Of a stretch of DNA of 64,000 nucleotides, positions 57,515-64,000 are shown in pieces (the stretch's first letter is position 1; the number at the start of each line of letters is the position of its first letter). Origin of the DNA: Nocardioides mesophilus (lineage in GTDB: Bacteria > Actinomycetota > Actinomycetes > Propionibacteriales > Nocardioidaceae). The notes under the pieces are model-generated. The model was given only the letters and a program-made list of their open reading frames with translations. It made no database searches and was not told the DNA's origin. The stretch spans positions 3,624,501-3,688,500 of the forward strand of contig NZ_CP060713.1 in NCBI RefSeq assembly GCF_014395785.1, given 5' to 3'. Both the position numbers and the translations under genes were made by a program.

Positions 57515-58281
57515 GAGCCGACCAGGCCCCCGTCGCAGCGCAGCTGCACCCCGGTCACGTAGGACGCGGCCTCGCTGGCCAGGAAGACCACGGCCGAGGC
57601 GAACTCCTCGGGCCGGCCGTAGCGGCGGGCCGGGATCGCCGCCTCCGACGCCGCCCGGGTCTGCTCCGGGGTGGAGCCGCTGCGCTCGGCGGCGCCGCGG
57701 TCCAGGGCGGCGACCCGGTCGGTGTCGATCCGGCCGGGCAGCACCATGTTGACCGTCACCCCGTCCGCCGCGACCTCGGCCGCGAGGGTCTTCAGGTAGC
57801 CCGCCAGGGCGGCGCGACCGCTGTTCGACAGCGCGAGCCGGGCCAGCGGCTGCTGCACGCCGCTCGAGCCGATCGCCACGATGCGGCCCCAGCCGCGCTC
57901 GCGCATCGACGGCAGCACCGCGCGCACCAGCCGTTGCTGCTGGAGCAGCAACGTGTGCAGCGCCTCGCTCATCTGCTCGGGGGTGACGTCGGCCGCGAGC
58001 CCCGGCGCCGGGCCGCCGCTGTTGAGCACCAGCACGTCGACCGGCCCGAACGCCGCGACGGCGGCGTCGTGCAGCCGCTCCGGCGCCCCCGCCTCGGCCA
58101 GGTCGACCTCGACGCCGACGGCCGAGGGCAACGCGGCGGCCTCGGCCTTGGCGACCTCCCCGCGCCGGCCGGCGAGCACGACGTTCGCGCCCTCGGCGGC
58201 GAGCTGCCGCGCGCAGGCGAGGCCGAGCCCCGACGTCGATCCGGGGACGAGCACGGTGCGGCCGGTGAGTCCGGTGTCCAT
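57508..58281 (-). CDS. SDR-family oxidoreductase, last gene of the TRAP-linked operon
   Basis: This 257-aa classical SDR has GSTSGLGLACARQ (cofactor site, about 15-27), NSGGP in place of NNAG, a catalytic Ser in AIGSSGVQQ and SNSGRAALAG at the YxxxK position, where Tyr is replaced by Ser/Asn. The C-terminal ASYVTGVQLRCDGGLVGSY is typical. The missing Tyr suggests an altered or non-redox activity. It overlaps the M50 gene tail by 7 nt on the opposite strand and follows the aldolase-like gene after 1 nt. Confidence 0.85.
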   Translation of the reverse strand: MDTGLTGRTVLVPGSTSGLGLACARQLAAEGANVVLAGRRGEVAKAEAAALPSAVGVEVDLAEAGAPERLHDAAVAAFGPVDVLVLNSGGPAPGLAADVTPEQMSEALHTLLLQQQRLVRAVLPSMRERGWGRIVAIGSSGVQQPLARLALSNSGRAALAGYLKTLAAEVAADGVTVNMVLPGRIDTDRVAALDRGAAERSGSTPEQTRAASEAAIPARRYGRPEEFASAVVFLASEAASYVTGVQLRCDGGLVGSY

Positions 58282-58282
58282 C

Positions 58283-59188
58283 TCAGACCTCCTGCAGGTG
58301 GTGGGGGAGCAGCCGCAGGATCTCCGGCGGTGCCGCGGCCGCGGGCGGGCGGACCGAGCCGTCCTCGAACAGCCCGCGCCGGTGCAGTATCTCCTTGCGG
58401 ACCGCGAGCCCGATCCCGGGCTGGGCCTCGAAGTTGACCAGCGGCAGCCACGGTGCGAAGGCCTTGCGGGCGGCGACGAAGCCGCCCTCGGCGAACGCGT
58501 CCAGCGCCTGCCGCAGCCCCTCGGGGTGCGAGAACCCGGTCATCGCGCCCGCCGCCCCCGCGGCCAGCTCGTCGAGCAGGCCCACGCCGCCGAGCCCGCC
58601 GAAGACCGGCACGTCGGTGCCGGCGGTGAGCCGGCCGATCGCGACGCTGGTCGGCGGTGCCTCGGACTTCACCGCGACGACGAACGGGCACCGCTCCAGC
58701 ACCTCGAGCAGGGTGCCGGCGGCGATCTTCACCCCGGAGGTCTCCGGGTAGTCCTGCAGCACGATCCCGGCGCCGGTGGCGGTGTGCACGGCCTCCAGGT
58801 GCCGGGAGAGTACGGCGGCGTCCGGGCTGTTGACCTGCACCATCGCACTGACCGACCGCGGCCCCGAGCCGGAGGCCGCCTCGACCGCCAGCTGCGCCTG
58901 CTCGACCGCCACCGCGGTGGACCGGGCCGAGACCCCGACCACCAGCGGGGTGCCGGGCGCGGCCGCGGCCACCGTGGCGACGACGGTGCGGCGCTCGTCG
59001 GCGTTCAGCGAGGCGCCCTCGCCGAAGACGCCGAGGACGACGAGCCCGTCGGCGGGCACGCCCACGTAGTGCTCCACCTCGCGGCGCAGCGAGGCGGTGT
59101 CGACCTCCAGCGCGGGGCCGTGGAAGGGGGTGGCCAGCACGCCCCAGAGGCCGGGCCGCAAGGGAGCAGGGGGAGAAGCGTCGGTCAC
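58283..59188 (-). CDS. Dihydrodipicolinate synthase-family aldolase/lyase
   Basis: This 301-aa TIM-barrel DapA-family protein has GVFGEGASLNADERR in place of the GTTGE loop, IVLQDYPETSG with the catalytic Tyr, and the Schiff-base Lys in VVAVKSEAPP. True DapA is unlikely because the GTTGE threonines are changed; the catabolic context suggests cleavage of a 2-oxo acid (for example a 4-hydroxy-2-oxoglutarate-type aldolase). GTG start overlapping the lhgO stop by 4 nt. Confidence 0.85.
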   Translation of the reverse strand: MTDASPPAPLRPGLWGVLATPFHGPALEVDTASLRREVEHYVGVPADGLVVLGVFGEGASLNADERRTVVATVAAAAPGTPLVVGVSARSTAVAVEQAQLAVEAASGSGPRSVSAMVQVNSPDAAVLSRHLEAVHTATGAGIVLQDYPETSGVKIAAGTLLEVLERCPFVVAVKSEAPPTSVAIGRLTAGTDVPVFGGLGGVGLLDELAAGAAGAMTGFSHPEGLRQALDAFAEGGFVAARKAFAPWLPLVNFEAQPGIGLAVRKEILHRRGLFEDGSVRPPAAAAPPEILRLLPHHLQEV

Positions 59189-60450
59189 AGGTGGGGCCTT
59201 TCGTCGGTGGTGGGGCGCAGTCCGCTGCGCTGCAGGGCCTCGGAGACGACGTGCTCGGCGATCGCGAGCGCCGAGGTGGCGCCGGGCGAGGGGGCGTTGC
59301 GCACGTGCACCATCCGTTCCGAGCCGGTGATCACGAAGTCGTCGACCAGGCGGCCGCGGTCGTCCATGGCCTGGGCGCGGATCCCGCGGGGACCGGGGCG
59401 CATCCGGGCGGCGTCGAGCGCCGGCACGTAGGCGCGGGCCCCCGCGACGAAGCGACGCCGGCTCACCGCCGTACCCGCCTCGCGGACCGCGGCCGGCACG
59501 TTGCCCGCGGCGAAGCGCCAGAAGCCGCCGAAGCCGACGGCGTCGCGCAGGTCCCGCCCGACCGGCCGGCCGCCCTGGTAGGACTCGCGGCCCAGGGAGA
59601 GGAAGGCGTTGGGGCCGACCATCACCTCCCCGTCGACGCGGCGGGTGAGGTGCACGCCGAGGAACGGGTAGCGCGGGTCCGGCACCGGGTAGATCAGCCC
59701 GCGGACCAGGTCGCGCTGGTCCGCGGCCACCAGCGCGTAGTCGCCGAAGAACGGCACGATCCGCGGCCCGGGGGCGTCGCCGGCGAGCCGGGCCACCCGG
59801 TCCGACTGCAGGCCGGCGCAGGCGATCACCAGGTCGAACGGCTCGTCCAGGCCGGCGTCGGTGCGCAGCCGCACCCCGCCAGAGCGGCCGGAGAGGGTCG
59901 AGAGCCCGGTCACCTGCTGACCGAGCAGCAGCGTGCCGCCGGCCGCGGCGAGCTCCGCGCCGAGCACCGCCGTCACCGCCGGGTAGTCGACGATCGCGGT
60001 GTGCGGGGAGTGCAGCGCCCGCCGGCCGACCGCCCACGGCTCGATCTCCCGCAGCTGCGCGGGACCGATGATCCGCACGCCGGGCACGCCGTTGGCGACC
60101 GCCCGCTCGTGCAGCGCGTCCAGCCGGGCGGACTCCTGGTCGGTGCGGGCGACGACGACCTTGCCGCACTCCTCGTAGGCGATCCCGTGCTGCTGGGCGA
60201 AGTCCTGCAGCAGCCCGACCCCGCGGCGGCACAGCCGGGCCTTCAGGCTGCCCGGCTCGTAGTAGAGGCCGGCGTGCACGACGCCGCTGTTGTGGCCGGT
60301 CTGGTGCGCCGCGAGCCGGTCCTCCTTCTCGACCAGCGTCACCGCCGCGCCGGGCACCCGCCGGGTCAGCTCGCGGGCGACCGCGGTGCCGATCACGCCG
60401 CCGCCGATGACCGCCACCCGGGTAGCCGAGCCCACACCCGCGGCGCTCAT
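59185..60450 (-). CDS. lhgO: L-2-hydroxyglutarate oxidase-like FAD enzyme
   Basis: This 421-aa DAO-fold oxidoreductase has the FAD-binding IGGGVIGTAVARELTRR (about 15-31), VEKEDRLAAHQTGHNSGVVHAGLYY, diagnostic of LhgO, and a C-terminal HVRNAPSPGATSALAIAEHV. LhgO oxidises L-2-hydroxyglutarate to 2-oxoglutarate and feeds the quinone pool. The start overlaps the CoA-transferase stop by 4 nt. In this operon a related hydroxy acid may be the actual substrate. Confidence 0.88.
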   Translation of the reverse strand: MSAAGVGSATRVAVIGGGVIGTAVARELTRRVPGAAVTLVEKEDRLAAHQTGHNSGVVHAGLYYEPGSLKARLCRRGVGLLQDFAQQHGIAYEECGKVVVARTDQESARLDALHERAVANGVPGVRIIGPAQLREIEPWAVGRRALHSPHTAIVDYPAVTAVLGAELAAAGGTLLLGQQVTGLSTLSGRSGGVRLRTDAGLDEPFDLVIACAGLQSDRVARLAGDAPGPRIVPFFGDYALVAADQRDLVRGLIYPVPDPRYPFLGVHLTRRVDGEVMVGPNAFLSLGRESYQGGRPVGRDLRDAVGFGGFWRFAAGNVPAAVREAGTAVSRRRFVAGARAYVPALDAARMRPGPRGIRAQAMDDRGRLVDDFVITGSERMVHVRNAPSPGATSALAIAEHVVSEALQRSGLRPTTDERPHL

Positions 60451-61634
60451 GCCGGACCGCCGAGGCGGGGCGGGGCGCAGTGGTACGTCGCCGGGGTGGC
60501 CGACAGCGTCACCGGGTGCGCCACGGTCCGCACCGGGGAGGCGCCGGGCGACCCGGACGGGGTCTCCACCACCGGCGCCAGGCCGAGCCGCTCCGCGAGC
60601 GCGAACGCCTGGCTGATGTCGTTGATCGGACCGCAGGGCACGCCGGCCGCGCTGAGCTCGGTGAACCAGTGGTCCGCGGTCTGGGTCAGCAGCACGCTCT
60701 CCAGCTCGGCCACCAGCTCGTCGCGGTGGGCGACCCGGTCGGTGTTGCCCGCGAAGCGCGGATCGTTCGCGAGCTCGTCACGCCCGAGACGCGTGACGAG
60801 CCGTTCGAAGAGCCGGTCGTTGGCAGCCGCCACGGCGATCGGCCGGTCCGCCGCCCGCAGCACCTCGTAGGGCGCGATGCTCGGATGTCGGTTGCCCATG
60901 GCCTGCGGCACCTCACCGGTGGCGAGGTAGGCCGAGGCCTGGTTGGTCAGCGCGGACAGCAGCGACGAGAGCAGGTTGACCTCCACGTGCTGACCCTGAC
61001 CGGTGCGGTCCCGGTGCCGCAAGGCCGCGAGGATGCCGAGCGCGGCGTGCAGCCCGGTGACCACGTCGACCAGGGCGACGCCGACCTTGGTCGGCTCCGC
61101 CCCCGGCGCGCCGGTCACCGACATCAGCCCGCCGACGGCCTGCAGCACCAGGTCGTAGCCGGGCAGGTCGGCGCCGGCGTGCGGCCCGAAGCCGGTCACC
61201 GAGCAGTAGATGAGGTCCGGACGGGCCGCGGCGAGCTGCTCGTAGCCGAGGCCGAAGCGCTCCATGGTGCCGGTCCGGAAGTTCTGCACCACCACGTCGC
61301 AGCCGGCCACCAGCTCCTGCGCGGCGGACCGCCCCTCGGTGGTGCCGAGGTCGAGCACCCGGGAGGTCTTGTTGCGGTTGACGGCCAGGAAGTACGTCGC
61401 CTCCCCGTCCGACCACGGCGGGCCCCAGGAGCGGGTCTCGTCGCCGCCGTCGGGCCGCTCCAGTTTCACCACCTCCGCGCCGAGGTCGGCCAGCAGCATC
61501 GTGGCGTACGGCGCGGCGAGGACCCGGCCGAAGTCGGCGATCCGCACCCCCGCCAACGCCCCTTGGGTGCAGCCGCCGTCGAGGGACGGCGAGGGTGAGG
61601 GCGGTGGCGGGGGTGTGCGGGGTGACGCGGGCAA
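60447..61634 (-). CDS. CaiB/BaiF (family III) CoA-transferase
   Basis: This 395-aa protein activates a carboxylic acid by CoA transfer. Features: LAGVRIADFGRVLAAPYATMLLADLGAEVVKLERPDGGDETR, the catalytic Asp in LPGYDLVLQAVGGLMS, and TKVGVALVDVVTGLHAALGILAAL. The start is not ATG or GTG: TTG 61634 with AGGAG five bases upstream is the best choice; the frame remains open to 61733. The first 25 residues are Pro/Ser-rich. Acid substrate unknown; succinyl-CoA:glutarate- and malate-type enzymes are relatives. Confidence 0.86.
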   Translation of the reverse strand: MPASPRTPPPPPSPSPSLDGGCTQGALAGVRIADFGRVLAAPYATMLLADLGAEVVKLERPDGGDETRSWGPPWSDGEATYFLAVNRNKTSRVLDLGTTEGRSAAQELVAGCDVVVQNFRTGTMERFGLGYEQLAAARPDLIYCSVTGFGPHAGADLPGYDLVLQAVGGLMSVTGAPGAEPTKVGVALVDVVTGLHAALGILAALRHRDRTGQGQHVEVNLLSSLLSALTNQASAYLATGEVPQAMGNRHPSIAPYEVLRAADRPIAVAAANDRLFERLVTRLGRDELANDPRFAGNTDRVAHRDELVAELESVLLTQTADHWFTELSAAGVPCGPINDISQAFALAERLGLAPVVETPSGSPGASPVRTVAHPVTLSATPATYHCAPPRLGGPA

Positions 61635-61668
61635 CGGTGCTCCTGGGTGAGGCGGGGTGTCGGGCAGG

Positions 61669-62667
61669 TCAGCTCTGCAGGTTCTCCAGCGCCCGCTTCG
61701 AGCCGGGGTGCACCGGGACCGGGCCGGTCTCACCGGCGGTCTCCAGGGAGAGCTCGCCCGCGGCGGGGTGCACCCGGACCAGTGTGTCCTTGTTCTCCAG
61801 CATCAGGGTGGTGAGCGCGCAGGCGACGTTGTCGGCCATGTCGTTGCGCACCATCAGCAGGTTCGGCACCGCGATGGTCGGGACGTCCTGGTCGAGGTTG
61901 TAGGTGTCGGCGGGGATCACGGCCTTCTCGTAGACCGGGTTGACCTCCTGCATCTTCGGCAGCAGCGGGGTGACGTCGATGAACTTCACGTCGTCGCCCT
62001 TGGAGGTGAACAGGTCGGTGACGCCCGGGGTGGGCAGCCCGCCGGACCAGACGAAGCCGTCGAGCGAGCCGTCCTTCATCCCGTCGATGGTCTTGGTGAG
62101 GTCGAGGCGCTGGGCCTTGACGTCGCCCTTCTGCAGGCCGGCGGCCTCGATCAGCCGCCGCGCGATCACCTCGGTGCCGGACTGCGGCGAGCCGGTCGAG
62201 ATCCGCTTGCCCTTGAAGTCCGCGACCGAGTCGATGCCGGCGTCGGCCTGCACGACCACCTGGGTGTAGTTGGAGTAGATCCGGCCGATCGTGGAGACGT
62301 CCTCCGGCTTCTCGAAGTCGCCCTTGCCCTCGACGGCGTCGGAGGCGGTGTCGGCCAGCGAGAAGCCGATGTCGTAGTCGCCGGCGACCAGCTGCTGGAT
62401 GTTCTGCACCGACGCGCCGGTCTCGGCAGCGGTCGCCTGCAGCTCGGTCTTGTCGTTGATCAGCTGGGCCAGGCCGCCGCCGACGACGTAGTAGACGCCG
62501 GTGGAGTTGCCGGTGGCGATGTTGACCCGGCCGGTGCCGGCGTCGCAGCTGCTCTCGTCGGCGCCGGCGCCGGCGGCGGCGCGGTCCTGCTGGCCGCCGC
62601 AGGCGCTCATCGCCAGGGCGGTGGTGAGGCTCAGGGCGATGCCGGCGAGCTTGGTGGTTCGTCTCAT
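61669..62667 (-). CDS. TAXI-family TRAP transporter substrate-binding lipoprotein
   Basis: This 332-aa protein has lipobox Met-Ser-Ala-Cys23, then NIATGNSTGVYYVVGGGLAQLIN, the TAXI-family signature, GKRISTGSPQSGTEVIARR and a C-terminal region facing the binding cleft. It brings a carboxylate-type solute to the fused TRAP permease encoded upstream. The family often imports dicarboxylates or amino-acid-like acids, and the enzymes of this operon suggest a hydroxy- or oxo-acid. Confidence 0.9.
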   Translation of the reverse strand: MRRTTKLAGIALSLTTALAMSACGGQQDRAAAGAGADESSCDAGTGRVNIATGNSTGVYYVVGGGLAQLINDKTELQATAAETGASVQNIQQLVAGDYDIGFSLADTASDAVEGKGDFEKPEDVSTIGRIYSNYTQVVVQADAGIDSVADFKGKRISTGSPQSGTEVIARRLIEAAGLQKGDVKAQRLDLTKTIDGMKDGSLDGFVWSGGLPTPGVTDLFTSKGDDVKFIDVTPLLPKMQEVNPVYEKAVIPADTYNLDQDVPTIAVPNLLMVRNDMADNVACALTTLMLENKDTLVRVHPAAGELSLETAGETGPVPVHPGSKRALENLQS

Positions 62668-62735
62668 GAGGCTGTTCCTTCTGTGGGGGACGGGTCGTGC
62701 AGCGGGACGGGGAGGGACAAGGGAGGGACGGGCCG

Positions 62736-64000
62736 TCAGGCGGGGGCCGCGACCGGGCGGCCGCCGGTGCGCTTGCGGTGCGCGAGGTGGATCCCGACGG
62801 CGAGCGCGAGCAGCACCGCGCCGGCGATCATCGCGACCGGCTCCAGGTAGAGCAGCAGCAGCGCCGCGGGCACGCAGAGCACCCGCTCGAGGAGGCCGGT
62901 GGGCCCGAACATCCAGCCGGTGGTGACCACGGCGAGTGCCGCGACGGCGAGGCCGCAGACCAGGGCGGCGCCGATCACCTCGAGCAGCGGGCCGCGGGAG
63001 AGCAGCAGCGGCCCGTTGTCGGACACCACGAACGCCATCGGCGCCAGGAACGCCGGCAGCGTGTACTTGCAGGCCTGCATCATCGTCGGGATCACCTTGC
63101 CGCCGGTGATCGCCGCGGAGGCGACCGCGGCCAGGGCGGTCGGCGGCGACACCTCGGAGAGCACCGCGTAGTAGAAGATGAACATCGCGACCTCGGGGGC
63201 CGCGGCGCCGAGCTGGATCAGCGCCGGGCCGATGATCACCCAGCTGAGGATGAACGAGGCGGTGACCGGGACCGCCAGGCCGAGGATCAGGATCGCGATC
63301 GCCGAGAACAGCGCGGACAGGATGATCAGCGCGGTGGGGTTGGGCGCCAGCGCGGCGGCGGCCGAGACCAGCAGGTCGGAGAGGATCTGCCCGAGCCCGG
63401 TCTTGGCGATGGTGGAGGTGATCACGCCGGCGGCGGCGCAGACCGCGATCACCGGCAGGCCGGAGCGGATGCCGCTGGAGAGCGCCTCGTAGAGCCGGAC
63501 GCCGAAGGCGCGCACCGAGTCGCCGAGCTCCATCCGCTCGAGCTCGTAGTCGGGGTCGTCGAAGCCGCTGACCACCGGACGCCGCGAGAGCACCGCCTCG
63601 AGCAGCCCGAACAGCGCGGCCACGCCCGTGGCGTAGACGACCGCCCGGAACGGCGGCACGTCGATGGCGAGGAAGAACACGATCACGCCGAGGCTGATGA
63701 AGTGGTAGCCGGAGCGGGCCAGCAGCCGCAGCGGGCTGCCGATCGCCAGGTCCACGCGGCGGGCGCCGAACCGGCGGGCGTCGATCTCGACGGCCAGGAA
63801 GATGCCGAGGTAGTAGAGCAGCGTCGGGACGACCGCCCACAGCAGCACGGAGATGTAGGAGACCCCGAGGTACTCCGCGATGATGAACGCCGCGGCGCCC
63901 AGGGTCGGCGGCGAGAGGATCGCCCCGATGCCGGAGGCGGCGAGCATCCCGCCGGCGGCCTCCTTGGGGTAGCCGGCCCGCTTCAGGATCGGCCAGGCGA
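62736..64000 (-). CDS. TRAP transporter fused permease (DctQM type), partial
   Basis: The gene is open at the window edge: 421 codons of the C-terminal part are present and the N-terminus lies beyond 64000. The sequence has multiple membrane spans; GGMLAASGIGAILSPPTLGAAAFI is the DctM large-subunit signature, and later SWVIIGPALIQLGAAAPEVAMFIFYYAVLSEVSPPTALAA is typical of TAXI-linked fused permeases. Sodium- or proton-driven import is expected. It stops 68 nt before the binding-protein start. Confidence 0.88.
   Translation of the reverse strand, partial: AWPILKRAGYPKEAAGGMLAASGIGAILSPPTLGAAAFIIAEYLGVSYISVLLWAVVPTLLYYLGIFLAVEIDARRFGARRVDLAIGSPLRLLARSGYHFISLGVIVFFLAIDVPPFRAVVYATGVAALFGLLEAVLSRRPVVSGFDDPDYELERMELGDSVRAFGVRLYEALSSGIRSGLPVIAVCAAAGVITSTIAKTGLGQILSDLLVSAAAALAPNPTALIILSALFSAIAILILGLAVPVTASFILSWVIIGPALIQLGAAAPEVAMFIFYYAVLSEVSPPTALAAVASAAITGGKVIPTMMQACKYTLPAFLAPMAFVVSDNGPLLLSRGPLLEVIGAALVCGLAVAALAVVTTGWMFGPTGLLERVLCVPAALLLLYLEPVAMIAGAVLLALAVGIHLAHRKRTGGRPVAAPA

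Noticed and set aside
1-64000. tRNA, rRNA, CRISPR, insertion sequences, prophage, attachment sites
   Set aside because: I looked through the intergenic regions and found no cloverleaf-like, repeat-spacer, transposase or integrase signals. All gaps between genes are under 300 bases and hold the promoters and hairpins listed.

Overview
The window is GC-rich DNA with actinobacterial gene order and regulatory signals. It carries DUF3046 next to recA-recX, RNase Y, a LysM gene close to lexA, a pgsA-cinA-clgR core, long Lhr with Nei2, a gluABCD-type uptake operon and 13E12-type DUF222/HNH genes. Together these suggest a free-living member of the Propionibacteriales, most like Nocardioides; this is inference, since no 16S gene is present. 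It reads as chromosomal core. I saw no rRNA, tRNA, CRISPR array, insertion sequence, prophage or integrase.

Layout. 1-6.5 kb: end of rimO, pgsA, a GH15 glycosidase, a large secreted nuclease, cinA-type amidase and clgR. 6.5-15.5 kb: a nucleotidyltransferase, nei2-lhr repair operon and a divergent three-gene ABC-2 exporter. 15.5-22.7 kb: GNAT, DUF3046-MFS, recA-recX, rny, GNAT, DUF4442. 22.7-25.9 kb: gluABCD-type amino-acid ABC operon (minus). 26-32 kb: a lysine-rich histone-like gene and partner, glycerate kinase, miaB, NUDIX, small acidic stress-type proteins. 31.9-40 kb: miaA, gamma-glutamyltransferase, a frameshifted zinc-ribbon gene, dapF, hflX, DUF2867, dinG-like helicase. 40-47 kb: a giant LuxR/AAA regulator, two metallophosphoesterases and a frameshifted secreted metalloprotease. 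47-51.5 kb: lexA, SDR, an SOS cell-division suppressor, YhhN, and a 13E12 HNH protein. 51.5-57.5 kb: paralogous lipoproteins, DUF3052, and an unusual two-gene unit of a duplicated repeat protein plus a PqqD/M50 membrane protease. 57.5-64 kb: a minus-strand catabolic operon with a TAXI-TRAP transporter, family III CoA-transferase, L-2-hydroxyglutarate oxidase-like, DHDPS-like aldolase and SDR.

The strongest shared theme is DNA damage. LexA boxes sit before recA, lexA/SDR, the LysM gene (three boxes) and the 13E12 gene. A second, LexA-independent promoter class (TGTCRGTG-N8-TANNNT, the PafBC or RecA-NDp motif of mycobacteria) is visible before recA, the ABC exporter (exact match), lhr, the LysM gene and, weakly, dinG. 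Many first genes also have a TANNNT box 6-7 nt before the start codon, which predicts leaderless mRNAs.

The best candidate for an undescribed system is at 54.4-57.5 kb. A Cys-free, aromatic-free protein there is built from two ungapped 78-residue repeats behind a leader-like N-terminus. It is followed by a membrane M50 protease with a PqqD-like N-terminal domain and an extracellular CxxC-bearing domain.
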